Shown here in pieces: positions 1-8,838 of a stretch of DNA of 64,000 nt (position 1 is its first letter; every line of letters begins with the position of its first letter). The notes beneath the pieces were generated by a model. It ran no database searches. It worked only from the letters and a program-made list of their open reading frames with translations, and was not told where the DNA came from. The stretch comes from Candidatus Aminicenantes bacterium UBA6228 (lineage in GTDB: Bacteria; Acidobacteriota; Aminicenantia; Aminicenantales; Saccharicenantaceae): assembly GCA_002441005.1 (NCBI GenBank), contig DJWO01000002.1, positions 62,538 through 126,537 on the forward strand, given 5' to 3'. The position numbers were made by a program, and so were the translations under genes.

Positions 1-972
1 AGCAAAAATCAGGCCGAAAGTCGTCGTCTTAACACCGCCGCCAGTCGAACCGGGGGAAGCGCCAATAAACATGACCAGCATCAGCAGCAGAATCGAAGAG
101 ACCGACAGGATATTTAAATCAACCGTATTGAAGCCGGCGGTCCTGGCCGAAACCACCTGGAAAGATGAAGCTAAGAGCCGATCCTTTAATGGTAGTCCTG
201 AAAATCCACGACCGGATTCAATAAGAAATATCAGACCGGAACTGAGAAGAATAATGGAAACAGTGATCAGGCCTACAAGTTTGGTGTGCAGGGAAAATTT
301 TGTTCTGTCTTTTTTTACCAGATGTCCGAAAGCGACCTTTAATTCCTGCAGGACAAAAAAGCCCAGGCCACCGGCAATAATTAGAATCATGATAATCAAG
401 TTAATAGCGACATCCGAACGATAACCAACCAGGTTATCAGAAAAGATAGAAAAACCGGCATTACAGAAAGCTGAAATGGAATGAAAAATGGAAGCAAATA
501 AAGCCTGACCCCGGGGGAAATCCTGGCCAAAACAGATCAAAAGAGCTACGGCCCCGACCGCCTCCAGACCAAAAGTAAAGGCAAAAACGTCCTTTAATAA
601 AGACCGGAAGTCGGAAATAACAGACGGCCGGAACGAGCCTTCAACCACCATTTTCCCGGTGAGAGTCACCCGGCGGCCGGCCGTCAGGAGGATAAAACTG
701 GAAAAAGTCATAATTCCCAGACCGCCGAGCTGAATCAGGCAGATGATGACTATCTGTCCAAACAGGCTGAAATAAGTGGCCGTCTCAACCACGGTCAGGC
801 CGGTAACACAAATAGCTGAAGCCGAAGTAAAAAGGGCATTGATAAAGGATATGTGGCCTGAACGGGTCGCCACCGGCAGGGACAGCAGGATTGAGCCGGC
901 TAAAATAGCCAGAAGAAAGCTGATAGCCAGAAGCCGGGGCGGATGAATGAAATTTTTCTTCAGGTTGTTCAC
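1..972 (-). CDS. trkH: TrkH/KtrB-type potassium transporter, membrane subunit (3' end cut by window)
   Basis: N-terminal 324 residues of a K+-translocating subunit; the rest lies left of the window. Read from a GTG at 972, it shows the repeated membrane-pore-membrane units of the Trk/Ktr/HKT superfamily: CVTGL near residues 55-59, then FCNAGF, then RTAGFNT, each a filter-type pore loop, and GASPGSTGGGVKT just before the edge. The GTG is chosen because the nearest upstream ATG is out of frame and stops after three codons, and AAGAGG lies four bases upstream. It diverges from tolQ. Family members need an RCK (TrkA/KtrA) partner, which is not in view. Family assignment is firm; the choice between TrkH and KtrB is not. 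Confidence 0.9.
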   Translation of the reverse strand, partial: MNNLKKNFIHPPRLLAISFLLAILAGSILLSLPVATRSGHISFINALFTSASAICVTGLTVVETATYFSLFGQIVIICLIQLGGLGIMTFSSFILLTAGRRVTLTGKMVVEGSFRPSVISDFRSLLKDVFAFTFGLEAVGAVALLICFGQDFPRGQALFASIFHSISAFCNAGFSIFSDNLVGYRSDVAINLIIMILIIAGGLGFFVLQELKVAFGHLVKKDRTKFSLHTKLVGLITVSIILLSSGLIFLIESGRGFSGLPLKDRLLASSFQVVSARTAGFNTVDLNILSVSSILLLMLVMFIGASPGSTGGGVKTTTFGLIFA

Positions 973-994
973 GTTGCCTCTTATTGTTCCATTA

Positions 995-1023
995 TTTAAA
1001 CTCTAATCAGTAGCTAACGTCAA
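995..1023 (-). promoter_or_regulatory. possible promoter for trkH
   Basis: On the minus strand TTGACG is separated by 17 bases from TTTAAA, about 20 bases upstream of the trkH GTG. The -35 is good and the -10 is weak. The call rests only on hexamer matches and spacing. Confidence 0.35.
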
Positions 1024-1050
1024 GTAGCCTGGCCTGTTTTGACTGATTCA

Positions 1051-1079
1051 TTGACACAACCAGGAGGCTATGTTAATTT
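1051..1079 (+). promoter_or_regulatory. probable sigma-70-type promoter for the tol operon
   Basis: TTGACA, a 17-base spacer and TAATTT. The -10 ends nine bases before the tolQ ATG, which would give a leaderless or nearly leaderless mRNA. The AGGAGG at 1062-1067 lies inside the spacer, too far from the ATG to serve it; it precedes only a three-codon ATG frame. Confidence 0.45.
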
Positions 1080-1088
1080 GAAAAAGTT

Positions 1089-1757
1089 ATGAACGTCTTT
1101 AATTTAATTTTACAGGCCACGATTGTTGTTAAGTTTATTCTCCTGGTTTTGATTATTTTTTCGGTTTTCTCCTGGGCGATTATCATATTCAAAGCCCGCA
1201 GCCTGAAAGGGGCTGATGCCTCCTCCCGCCAGTTCTTAGAAACCTTCCGCCGCAGCAAGTCTCTAAATGAAGTTAATGAAGCAGCCAGAAGATATAAGAA
1301 TAGTCCCCTGGCAGCTATCTTTCAAGCTGGTTTCAAAGAGCTGGTTCATCTGACCAGGTCCAATCCCCAGCCTCAGAATTCAATCAACGGTGACAAACTC
1401 GAGTTGATCAACCGCTCTCTGCTCAGAGCTTCGAATGGAGAAATTAACCGGCTGGAGAAGATGATGAGCTTTCTGGCCACCTGTGGCAGTGTCACTCCCT
1501 TTATTGGCTTATTTGGAACTGTCTGGGGGATTATGGACGCTTTCCACAAAATCGGAGTGGTCAGGTCAGCCAGCCTGGTGACGGTTGCTCCGGGCATTGC
1601 CGAGGCTCTGATCGCCACCGCCTTGGGCCTCTTTGCGGCTATCCCGGCGGTTATCGCTTATAACCATTTTTTGGGCCGGATTAAAGAAATTATAACCACC
1701 ATGGATGATTTTAATCTGGAATTTTTAAATATAATAGAAAAGGTCTATGGCTCTTAA
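1089..1757 (+). CDS. tolQ: TolQ/ExbB-family proton channel subunit
   Basis: 222 aa, usual length for TolQ/ExbB. In the Tol-Pal motor this inner-membrane protein forms the proton channel with TolR, powering outer-membrane constriction. A first membrane helix spans about residues 10-35; two more lie in the C-terminal half around SVTPFIGLFGTVWGIMDAF and the Ala-rich GIAEALIATALGLFAAIPA, the family signature. It heads tolQ-tolR-tonB/tolA-tolB and overlaps tolR by 11 bases. TolQ is preferred over ExbB because tolB, pal and cpoB follow. There is no Shine-Dalgarno at normal distance from the ATG. Confidence 0.93.
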   Translation: MNVFNLILQATIVVKFILLVLIIFSVFSWAIIIFKARSLKGADASSRQFLETFRRSKSLNEVNEAARRYKNSPLAAIFQAGFKELVHLTRSNPQPQNSINGDKLELINRSLLRASNGEINRLEKMMSFLATCGSVTPFIGLFGTVWGIMDAFHKIGVVRSASLVTVAPGIAEALIATALGLFAAIPAVIAYNHFLGRIKEIITTMDDFNLEFLNIIEKVYGS

Positions 1758-2205
1758 TCTTAACGCGGGCCAGACGGCTAACGGCCGGAGAAGACTGGGG
1801 ACTTCTATGTCCGAAATCAATGTCACTCCTCTGGTTGATGTCATGCTGGTTCTTCTAATCATTTTTATGGTGACCGCCCCTATGATGCAATCAGGCCTCG
1901 GCATTAATTTGCCCCAGGCTGAAACTGAATCGGCCCCGGCCGAAGAAGGGCTAACCTTAACCATTACGGCCGATGGTTACATCCATCTGGGGGAATCAGT
2001 CATCAACATTAACCTTCTGGAAAGAAGACTGCAGGAATACTTTTTCAATAAAACCAAGAAAATTGTTTATCTCCGGGCTGACCGGAATCTCAGCTATGGT
2101 CAGCTTATTCAGGTCCTGGACATCATCAAGAAATCCGGTATCGAGGTCGTCGGCCTGGTCACCGAACCTCTGGAAAAGGCGGCGGCCAAGAAGCGGACAG
2201 AGTGA
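1747..2205 (+). CDS. tolR: TolR/ExbD-family motor subunit
   Basis: 152 aa. One membrane helix at about residues 27-45 carries the proton-accepting Asp31 in PLVDVMLVLLIIFM, followed by a periplasmic domain (residues 55-145) of the ExbD/TolR fold. It works with TolQ as the proton-driven rotor/stator unit. The start lies 11 bases inside tolQ, so translation is probably coupled. No unusual features are visible. Confidence 0.93.
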   Translation: MALNLNAGQTANGRRRLGTSMSEINVTPLVDVMLVLLIIFMVTAPMMQSGLGINLPQAETESAPAEEGLTLTITADGYIHLGESVININLLERRLQEYFFNKTKKIVYLRADRNLSYGQLIQVLDIIKKSGIEVVGLVTEPLEKAAAKKRTE

Positions 2206-3041
2206 TGAGATCTTCTCTTTTAATGACCAATCAGTTTAAAAGAGCCTTGATCCTGTCATTTTTTTTACATCTCGTCATATTTGCTCTGGCCGGTTTTTCG
2301 GGTTATCTAAACGGTTCCAAGGATAAAGGGCTGGTTCATTATGTCAATCTGAATTTTGTCGGCCTGCCCGGCGGTCCGGGTGGAGGCGGCAGCGGAACTG
2401 GCGGTTCTGGCTCCGGGGGCCAGACCGGAGCAAAGGGTCAGCCTGCAGCTGGAAAACAGACCATGAAGGAGCTGACTCTTCCTGAGAAAGCCCAGCCTCC
2501 CAGCCAGAGCTCTATTCGTTACCCCGAAGAAAAAACGGGCAAGACTAAACCAAAGGAAAAAACACCGCCTAAAAAGGCGGCGATTCAAGCTCCTCAGCCC
2601 GGCACCGAAACCGGGGTAGCAACCGAAGGACAGGTCACCGGCACCGGCGGGACCGGCACCGGTAGCGGCGGCGGCTCAGGCTTGAGGATTGGAGTTGGCG
2701 AGGGTCCGGGCGGTGGCGGTTTTGGTTATGGTGATCCTTTAGCCAATACTTCCTTTCCTTACACCTATTACCTTCAAATCATCATTGACCGGGTCTCGGG
2801 CAACTGGTTTACTGCCACCAATAATCTTAATTTTAGCGGTGAATATCAATCGGTTATTTATTTTAAAATCCTCAAAAACGGGCAAATCGCTGACCTCAAA
2901 ATAGAGCAGCCTTCTAACCTGCCGGTTCTTGATCTGTCGGCCAGGCGGGCGGTGGAACTGGCTTCTCCTTTTCCTCCGTTGCCCCGTGATTTTGAAAATG
3001 ACTACCTGGTCATACATCTGATTTTCGAGCGGAGCCAATGA
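2205..3041 (+). CDS. TonB/TolA-like periplasm-spanning protein with Gly-rich linkers
   Basis: About 278 aa. A short cytoplasmic start and one membrane helix (about residues 12-30, LILSFFLHLVIFALAG) are followed by two glycine-rich linkers, a Lys/Pro stretch and a C-terminal domain of about 80 residues with SVIYFKILKNGQIADLKI, like TonB/TolA C-termini. By position between tolR and tolB it fills the TolA slot, linking the TolQR motor to TolB/Pal. It lacks the long alpha-helical domain II of proteobacterial TolA; flexible Gly and Pro/Lys linkers replace it. The start is either ATG 2205 (overlapping the tolR stop) or GTG 2202. Confidence 0.82.
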   Translation: MRSSLLMTNQFKRALILSFFLHLVIFALAGFSGYLNGSKDKGLVHYVNLNFVGLPGGPGGGGSGTGGSGSGGQTGAKGQPAAGKQTMKELTLPEKAQPPSQSSIRYPEEKTGKTKPKEKTPPKKAAIQAPQPGTETGVATEGQVTGTGGTGTGSGGGSGLRIGVGEGPGGGGFGYGDPLANTSFPYTYYLQIIIDRVSGNWFTATNNLNFSGEYQSVIYFKILKNGQIADLKIEQPSNLPVLDLSARRAVELASPFPPLPRDFENDYLVIHLIFERSQ

Positions 3042-4330
3042 AAAAAACTTTAATTCATCTTTTTCTGATTTCGGTCGTCTTGCTGGCCACTGGCCAGACC
3101 CCGGTTAATGCCCAGCAAGAGGTAGTGCTAACCATCAAAGAAGGAGTCCCGGCTATTTCGCTGGCCGTTCCTTTCTTTATTTATGAGTCCTCATCTCCGG
3201 CGGCCAAACAGGCAGCCGAAACCATCCATCAGGTTCTGTCGGCTGATCTGAATTACAGCCGGGTTTTTTCGCTTATTCCTAAGGAGCATCTGAGTTACAT
3301 TCGCCCCTTGAATCCGAAAGAAATTTTCTTTAAGGACTGGGAATCTATTCAGACCAGAATCCTGGTGGTCGGTGAAATCACCCAGGCCCAGGAAAAGATC
3401 GTTTTTGAGACGAAGATCTACGATGTTAAAAGCCAGCGGATGATTCTGGGCAAAAGATATCAGGCTGAACCTGGAGTCTTCCGGCTGGTCGCTCACCGTC
3501 TGGCTGATGAGTTGATGAAAATCTATGGCGAAAAGCCCTATTTCACCACCAAAATTGCTTTCGTCTCCAACCGCGACGGAAATGATGAGCTTTATATGAT
3601 GGATTATGACGGGGCCAATCAGACCAGGCTGACCTTCAATAAATGGAGAGATTATATGCCGGCCTGGTCGCCGGACCAGCGGGCTTTAGTGTTTACCTCC
3701 TACCGGGCAGGAAATCCAGATCTGATAGTCTTATATCCTTATGAGGGCAAAATGGTTCCGGTCTCAACCCGGGGAACTAACTTCTCTGGAGCTTTCTCTC
3801 CCGACGGGAAAAAATTAGCTTTCTGTTCGAGCCGGGATGGCAACGCCGAAATATATGTGGCCAATACTGATGGAACCAATATCCGCCGCATCACCTTCAA
3901 TTCAGCAATTGACACGGCACCTTCCTGGTCGCCAACTGGCCGGGAAATTGCTTTTACCTCTGACCGGACGGGCTTCCCTCAGCTTTACCTCATGGATGCC
4001 GAAGGCGGTAACGTCCGTAAAGTCAGTTTCGGCGGTGATTATCTTGACTCTCCGGTCTGGTCACCAGACGGAGAACGGATTGCTTTTGTCTCCAGAGTCA
4101 ACAATTTTTTTGACCTCTATCTTCTCAATTTAAAGACCAATCAGATAACCAAGCTGACTGAATCAAATGCCAGGAATGAATCGCCTTCCTGGTCGCCGGA
4201 TGGGCGCCACCTGGTATTTTCTTCCAATATGTCTGGCTCTATCCAGATTTATTCTGTTGATTATGATGGAAGTCATCTCCGGCTTCTGACCTCCCAGGGA
4301 GAAAATAAATTACCGAACTGGACTAATTAA
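3038..4330 (+). CDS. tolB: Tol-Pal system protein TolB
   Basis: 430 aa, typical TolB length. A signal peptide (about residues 1-25) precedes an N-terminal alpha/beta domain with KIAFVSNRDGNDELYMMDYD at its end. A beta-propeller of PD40-type repeats follows, with successive AWSPDQRALVF, SWSPTGREIAF, VWSPDGERIAF and SWSPDGRHLVF. TolB is the periplasmic partner that exchanges between Pal and TolA. Its ATG overlaps the preceding stop (ATGA), so it belongs to the tol operon. Residue-level partner contacts cannot be judged from sequence alone. Confidence 0.95.
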   Translation: MKKTLIHLFLISVVLLATGQTPVNAQQEVVLTIKEGVPAISLAVPFFIYESSSPAAKQAAETIHQVLSADLNYSRVFSLIPKEHLSYIRPLNPKEIFFKDWESIQTRILVVGEITQAQEKIVFETKIYDVKSQRMILGKRYQAEPGVFRLVAHRLADELMKIYGEKPYFTTKIAFVSNRDGNDELYMMDYDGANQTRLTFNKWRDYMPAWSPDQRALVFTSYRAGNPDLIVLYPYEGKMVPVSTRGTNFSGAFSPDGKKLAFCSSRDGNAEIYVANTDGTNIRRITFNSAIDTAPSWSPTGREIAFTSDRTGFPQLYLMDAEGGNVRKVSFGGDYLDSPVWSPDGERIAFVSRVNNFFDLYLLNLKTNQITKLTESNARNESPSWSPDGRHLVFSSNMSGSIQIYSVDYDGSHLRLLTSQGENKLPNWTN

Positions 4331-4352
4331 GCCGTCTGTCGCCTCTTTTTTG

Positions 4353-4381
4353 TTGACACTTTAGAGCCTTCATTGTATAAA
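4353..4381 (+). promoter_or_regulatory. strong sigma-70-type promoter for pal
   Basis: TTGACA, a 17-base spacer and TATAAA, with the expected start about 41 bases before the pal ATG and a GAGGAGG ribosome site in the leader. This gives pal-cpoB its own transcription, independent of tolB. Confidence 0.7.
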
Positions 4382-4428
4382 TTGAATGAAGAATTGAATT
4401 TTATCCTAACCTAATTTGAGGAGGAACA

Positions 4429-4983
4429 ATGAAAAAGCTGTTGATATTTTCCCTGTCGGTCATTCTGATTTTATCCCTGTCCACAGCCTGCAAGAAAAAA
4501 GTCAAAGAAGTCCCGCCACCGCCTCCTGCCCCTCAGGCTCAGGAACAGCCCAAGGCCGAGAAAGTTGAGCAACCAGTGGTCAAGGAACCAGTTTTGAGTG
4601 AAGAAGAAATATTCCAGAAAAAAACCCTGGAACAAATTAATCAGGAAAAACCCTTAGCCATGATTTTCTTTGATTATGACCGTTACGAGATAAGAAATGA
4701 CGCCGGACCGGTGCTGGAAGCCAATGCTCAATGGCTTAAATCTTATCCGACGGTTAAAATCCTCGTCGAAGGCCATTGCGATGAAAGAGGCACTGAAGAA
4801 TATAACCTGGCCCTGGGAGAAAAGAGAGCCAGGAGCGCCATGAACTATCTGGTCAGCCTGGGTATCTCGCCAGAGAGAGTCAGGATTATTTCTTATGGTA
4901 AAAGCCAGCCCCTTGATCCCGGTCATGATGAAAACGCCTGGGCCAAGAACAGGAGGGCTCAATTCTTAATAATTGAGAAATAA
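4429..4983 (+). CDS. pal: peptidoglycan-associated lipoprotein Pal
   Basis: 184 aa. A lipoprotein signal ends with LSTAC, Cys21 being the lipidated residue. A Pro/Glu-rich linker leads to an OmpA-type peptidoglycan-binding domain from about residue 75 to the end. The domain carries VEGHCDERGTEEYNLALGEK and the RI..YGKSQP segment, so close to the Pal consensus that the call is secure. Pal anchors the outer membrane to peptidoglycan and binds TolB. GAGGAGG sits well placed before the ATG. The 3' end overlaps the putative cpoB start. Confidence 0.95.
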   Translation: MKKLLIFSLSVILILSLSTACKKKVKEVPPPPPAPQAQEQPKAEKVEQPVVKEPVLSEEEIFQKKTLEQINQEKPLAMIFFDYDRYEIRNDAGPVLEANAQWLKSYPTVKILVEGHCDERGTEEYNLALGEKRARSAMNYLVSLGISPERVRIISYGKSQPLDPGHDENAWAKNRRAQFLIIEK

Positions 4984-5854
4984 GCTGGTGAAAAGCCGCA
5001 ATTTATTTCTGGCTCTATTTTCTTTATTGTTATTAGGCCTGGTCTTTCTTTCCGCTGATACTGATGATCAGAGTAAAAAGACTTATGAACTGATGTATCA
5101 GGACATTCAGGCTTTAAAGCTCCAGGTGGCTGAGCTATCCTCTCTGATGAAGCAAAATACAGCCGAGCTCAAAGAAGTCAAAGACCAGTTGAAGATTCTT
5201 AACGACCTCCTCCGCCGCCAGCAGGCTGCCGACGAGGCTCTTCAAACTGAAATTGACAATCTGCCTGCTCAATATCAGAAGGTTAACTCCAAGCTGGAAG
5301 AGGTGCAGTTCGAGCTCTCAGCTCTGCAGAATATCCAGCTGGCCATCCAATCTTTAAGTGATGAGCTCAAGGCAGGACAAAAAGGGACGGTTAAGGGAAG
5401 CAAGCCGGCTGCTCCGGCCAAAAAGGAAGAACCGCCAGCCAGCCCCCCCCAGGCTCAGCCAGCTGTAGTGACCATTCCAGCCCAGGAGATGTACAACAAC
5501 GCTTACAGCGATTACCTCAAGGGAAATTATGAGCTGGCCATCGACGGCTTCAAACTTTTCCTCCAGCAATATCCGGTTACTCCTTTAGCCGATAATGCTC
5601 TTTACTGGATAGGTGAATGTTATTATAGCCAGGAGAAATACCCTGAAGCGATTGAAAATTTTAATGACCTGTTGCTGAATTATCCAAACGGGGATAAAGT
5701 CCCGGCTGCCTATCTGAAAAAAGGCATGAGCTTTGTCCAGCAGGGGAAAAAAGACGAAGCTCTGGCTACCCTGAAACTGCTGGTTAGCAAGTATCCCCAG
5801 CAGGAAGAAGCCAGGCTGGCTCAGCAAAAAATTAACGAACTGGTGGGAAAATGA
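4973..5854 (+). CDS. cpoB: CpoB (YbgF)-like periplasmic TPR protein
   Basis: About 293 aa. A hydrophobic N-terminal export signal and a coiled coil (about residues 30-110) precede a Pro/Ala-rich linker and a C-terminal TPR domain with EMYNNAYSDYLKGNYELAI, NALYWIGECYYSQEKYPEAI and further helical pairs. CpoB coordinates peptidoglycan synthesis with Tol-driven constriction and commonly follows pal. The start is uncertain: a TTG at 4973 overlaps pal, while GTG 4988 also gives a usable signal peptide. Its stop overlaps the ssb ATG. Confidence 0.88.
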   Translation: MRNKLVKSRNLFLALFSLLLLGLVFLSADTDDQSKKTYELMYQDIQALKLQVAELSSLMKQNTAELKEVKDQLKILNDLLRRQQAADEALQTEIDNLPAQYQKVNSKLEEVQFELSALQNIQLAIQSLSDELKAGQKGTVKGSKPAAPAKKEEPPASPPQAQPAVVTIPAQEMYNNAYSDYLKGNYELAIDGFKLFLQQYPVTPLADNALYWIGECYYSQEKYPEAIENFNDLLLNYPNGDKVPAAYLKKGMSFVQQGKKDEALATLKLLVSKYPQQEEARLAQQKINELVGK

Positions 5855-6342
5855 GAGATTTAAACAGTTTGAACCGGGTTATTCTGGTGGGCAATCTGGT
5901 CAAAAAACCAGAGTTAAGGTATTTACCTAAAAACAACCGGGCGGTAGCTACTTTCCAGATAGCGACTAATGAAAGTGTCTATTATCCCGACACCAAGCAG
6001 ACCTCACAGAAGACTCAGTTTCACCGCATAGTAGTCTGGGGCCAGCAGGCCGAATTCTGCAATAAGTATTTAGACCAGGGCCGCCAGGTGCTGATCGAAG
6101 GAAAATTGCGCAACCGGAGCTGGGAAGGGCGGGATGGCAACAAAAGGTATATAACCGAAATTGAAGCCCAGAATGTTGTCCTTCTCGGCCGCCGTTCAGC
6201 AGCCACCGAGGAAACGATAGCTGGGCCGCCGAACTCTGACTATCCAGACAGCAATTTCCCTGAGGTCTCAGAGCCAGCCGGCGACCAGTTCCCGGGAGAG
6301 GCTGGCCCTGGAGATGAAGGTGAAGACGACGTTCCTTTCTGA
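5851..6342 (+). CDS. ssb: single-stranded DNA-binding protein
   Basis: 163 aa. An OB-fold covers residues 5-112 (NRVILVGNLVKKPELRY, IVVWGQQAEFCNKYL, VLIEGKLRNRSW). A disordered acidic tail ends in DDVPF, the conserved tip that recruits replication and repair partners. It is translationally coupled to cpoB by ATGA. An ssb gene attached to a tol-pal operon is not the common arrangement and may only reflect genome compaction. Confidence 0.96.
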   Translation: MRDLNSLNRVILVGNLVKKPELRYLPKNNRAVATFQIATNESVYYPDTKQTSQKTQFHRIVVWGQQAEFCNKYLDQGRQVLIEGKLRNRSWEGRDGNKRYITEIEAQNVVLLGRRSAATEETIAGPPNSDYPDSNFPEVSEPAGDQFPGEAGPGDEGEDDVPF

Positions 6343-6396
6343 TTGATAAACTCTCCGATTTAATCCGGACAATTTTTATAGGAAGAGGGCAAGCCA

Positions 6397-6774
6397 ATGA
6401 GCGAAGCCATATCTTTAGAAAGGGTAAAAGAACTGATTTACGAAGAAGAGAGGCCCTGGGGAAAATTCCGCAGTTATCCCCAGCAATTAGCCTCCAGCCT
6501 GAAAATCATTACCGTCAATCCAGATGGATTGCTTTCCCTTCAATATCACCGCCAGCGGAGCGAATACTGGGTGGTGCTGGATAAAGGCCTTGAGGTTACC
6601 CTTGGTTCCCGGTCCTGGCAACCTGAGGCTGGTGAAGAAATTTTCATCCCGGCCGGCATCCCCCACCGGTTGAAAGGCAACGGCTCACAGCCTGCCCGGG
6701 TGATGGAGCTGTGGCTGGGGCCATCAGATGAAAATGATATTGTCCGTCTTGAGGATATTTACGGACGCGATTGA
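6397..6774 (+). CDS. cupin protein, mannose-6-phosphate isomerase type II-like
   Basis: 125 aa single cupin, like the C-terminal domain of bifunctional mannose-1-phosphate guanylyltransferase/mannose-6-phosphate isomerases: RPWGKFRSY, then LSLQYHRQRSEYWVVLDKG, EEIFIPAGIPHRL and the distal ARVMELWLG. The His residues are the expected metal ligands. It may interconvert mannose-6-P and fructose-6-P, but stand-alone cupins of this type often have unknown substrates. AGGAAGAGGG provides a ribosome site. The 3' end overlaps the convergent ptsI by 16 bases. Confidence 0.75.
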   Translation: MSEAISLERVKELIYEEERPWGKFRSYPQQLASSLKIITVNPDGLLSLQYHRQRSEYWVVLDKGLEVTLGSRSWQPEAGEEIFIPAGIPHRLKGNGSQPARVMELWLGPSDENDIVRLEDIYGRD

Positions 6775-8552
6775 TTCCCCCGGCCAGAGCTCCCAAACCG
6801 GCTCAAAAAGAAGGCCTGGGGATGCTTCCTGATGATAGCTTCAATCATAAACTCTTCGATTTCAGTCGCCGTTTTTAGCTTAAGGGCTTGTTTGACCGCT
6901 TCTTCGGCTGTGCTGGTTTCGACTTCCCTTAAGGCTTTTTTCACCCGCGGGATAAAGATTGGGTTCATGCTGAAATTCCGTAAACCCAGGCCCAGCAGAA
7001 TAATAGCTGAGAGCGGGTCAGCCGCCATTTCGCCGCAGACCGCAACTTCTTTATCAAATTTATTGACTGTTTTAATCACGTGAGCCAGCAGTTCCAGAAC
7101 AGCCGGGTGATGGGGCTTAAAAAGGTAAGAAACAGCTTCATTCCCCCGGTCAACGGCCAGATAATATTGAATCAAATCATTCGTTCCAATACTGACATAA
7201 TCAACTTCCTGAATGATACTTTCGATTAGAACGGCAGCCGCCGGGACTTCAATCATCACCCCAATCGGCATTGATTCATCAAAAGCCGTACCGGTTCGCC
7301 TGAGTTCATCTTTAACTTCCTCAACTACCCTTTTGAGCTCCATCACCTCTTCTAATTCGGTAATCATCGGCACCATCAAACGGACGTTGTGGCGCTCGCT
7401 GGCTTTAAGAATTGCCCGGACTTGCGTCCGGAAGAGCTCACGGTTCTTTAAAGAAAACCGGATGGCCCTTAAGCCCAGAGCCGGATTCGGCTCCTTTTCT
7501 ATATTGAGCCAGGGCAAGCTCTTCTCGCCGCCGATATCAATTGTCCTGATATAGACCGGCCGGGGATAGGTTCTCTTGGCCATCTGGCGATAGATGGCCA
7601 GGTGATCCTCTTCAGAAGGCAATGTTGGCCGCTGTAAATAGATAAACTCTGAACGGAACAGACCTACCCCTTCTGCTCCGAAAGAAAAGGCTGTTTCGAC
7701 TTCTTCTGGCAGCTCAATATTGGCCAGAGGCTTGAACTGGACTTTGTCGAGAGTTTGAGACTTCAAACTGGCTATTTTTTTCAGTTCTTTCTGGTAATTT
7801 TCATATCTTTCTTTTTTACTGTTAAATTCTCTTTTGATGGCGGGGGGAGGATTGATAATAACTTCGCCGTCGGTGCCATCAACAATAATAAAATCACCGG
7901 CTTTGACTTTAAGGCTGGCATCGTGCAGGCCGACCACGGCCGGAATTCCTAAGGACCTGGCCAGAATGGCAGTGTGTGAGGTCATGCCACCCATATCCAG
8001 AACCACTCCCATAACCTTTTCCTGACTGAGATAAATGGCCGCTTCCGAGGGAAGAAGTTCATGGGCAACCAGAATCACCGGCTTATCCAGGTCTTCCTTC
8101 CTTTCTTTTTTTCTTTCTAAATGGCGATAGACCCTGGCCAGGACATCAGAAATATCAGCTTTTCTTTGCTGGAAATATTCATCCGAGAGTGATTCAAACA
8201 GGCTGGCAAAATGGTTATTGACGGTGGTGATAGCCCACTCGGCTTTGACTTTTTCTTCCCTGATAACTTTTTCCAGATTGGGGATGAGCATCGGATCTTC
8301 CAGGATCATCAGGTGAGCATCAAAGATAAAAGCCTGGTCTTTGCCCATCTGCTTCTCGATATAGCCTTTAAGCTTCTGCAGCTCTTCTTTGGTTCGCTCA
8401 AAGGCCCGGCGCAACCGTTTCAGCTCATCAGCTACCTGCTGATCAGAAATAGTCTCCCGGCGGGAAGTGAAGACGACCCTCTCCGACAGGATAGCTTCCC
8501 CCAGCCCGATCCCAGGAGAAACAGCCAGGCCGCGTAACCGGATAACTTCCAT
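6759..8552 (-). CDS. ptsI: phosphoenolpyruvate-protein phosphotransferase (PTS enzyme I)
   Basis: 597 aa, slightly longer than the usual 570-580. It autophosphorylates with PEP at His193 (GGMTSHTAILARS) and passes phosphate to HPr. The N-terminal HPr-binding helices, swivelling His domain and C-terminal PEP barrel (IGTNDLIQYYLAVDRGN and VAVCGEMAADP with the catalytic Cys) are all present. It is the last gene of the recJ-to-ptsI run, two bases after ptsH. No PTS permease is encoded here, so it probably feeds a regulatory phosphorelay. Confidence 0.96.
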   Translation of the reverse strand: MEVIRLRGLAVSPGIGLGEAILSERVVFTSRRETISDQQVADELKRLRRAFERTKEELQKLKGYIEKQMGKDQAFIFDAHLMILEDPMLIPNLEKVIREEKVKAEWAITTVNNHFASLFESLSDEYFQQRKADISDVLARVYRHLERKKERKEDLDKPVILVAHELLPSEAAIYLSQEKVMGVVLDMGGMTSHTAILARSLGIPAVVGLHDASLKVKAGDFIIVDGTDGEVIINPPPAIKREFNSKKERYENYQKELKKIASLKSQTLDKVQFKPLANIELPEEVETAFSFGAEGVGLFRSEFIYLQRPTLPSEEDHLAIYRQMAKRTYPRPVYIRTIDIGGEKSLPWLNIEKEPNPALGLRAIRFSLKNRELFRTQVRAILKASERHNVRLMVPMITELEEVMELKRVVEEVKDELRRTGTAFDESMPIGVMIEVPAAAVLIESIIQEVDYVSIGTNDLIQYYLAVDRGNEAVSYLFKPHHPAVLELLAHVIKTVNKFDKEVAVCGEMAADPLSAIILLGLGLRNFSMNPIFIPRVKKALREVETSTAEEAVKQALKLKTATEIEEFMIEAIIRKHPQAFFLSRFGSSGRGNQSRP

Positions 8553-8554
8553 TC

Positions 8555-8824
8555 TTATTCTTCCTCGCCAAAGCGGTTGTTGATTAAGTCGGTCAGGGCT
8601 TTTAAAGCCTGCTCCTCATCGCGGCCGGAAACCAGTAGTTTAAGCTGGGTGCCCTGCCCGGCGGCCAGGGTGAGAATACCCAGAATGCTCTTCCCATCGA
8701 CTTCACTGTTATCCTTGACTAAGTGCACCGAGGAGGCAAAACGGTTGGCTAAGTTAACAAATTTTACCGCGGCCCGGGCATGTAAACCGAGCTTGTTTTT
8801 GATGGTGATTTTCTTTTCCTGCAT
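8555..8824 (-). CDS. ptsH: phosphocarrier protein HPr
   Basis: 89 aa. His15 in KLGLHARAA accepts phosphate from enzyme I. Ser46 in DGKSILGILTLAAGQG is the site phosphorylated by HprK. Both lie at the canonical positions, so the protein can in principle be controlled by the HprK encoded four genes upstream. Tight spacing on both sides (14 bases from the EIIA gene, 2 from ptsI) implies one transcript. Confidence 0.97.
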   Translation of the reverse strand: MQEKKITIKNKLGLHARAAVKFVNLANRFASSVHLVKDNSEVDGKSILGILTLAAGQGTQLKLLVSGRDEEQALKALTDLINNRFGEEE

Positions 8825-8838
8825 GGTTCATTATCGCC

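Noticed and set aside
5966..6397. Minus-strand open frame opposite ssb
   Set aside because: Antisense shadow with no ribosome site; ssb is unambiguous.
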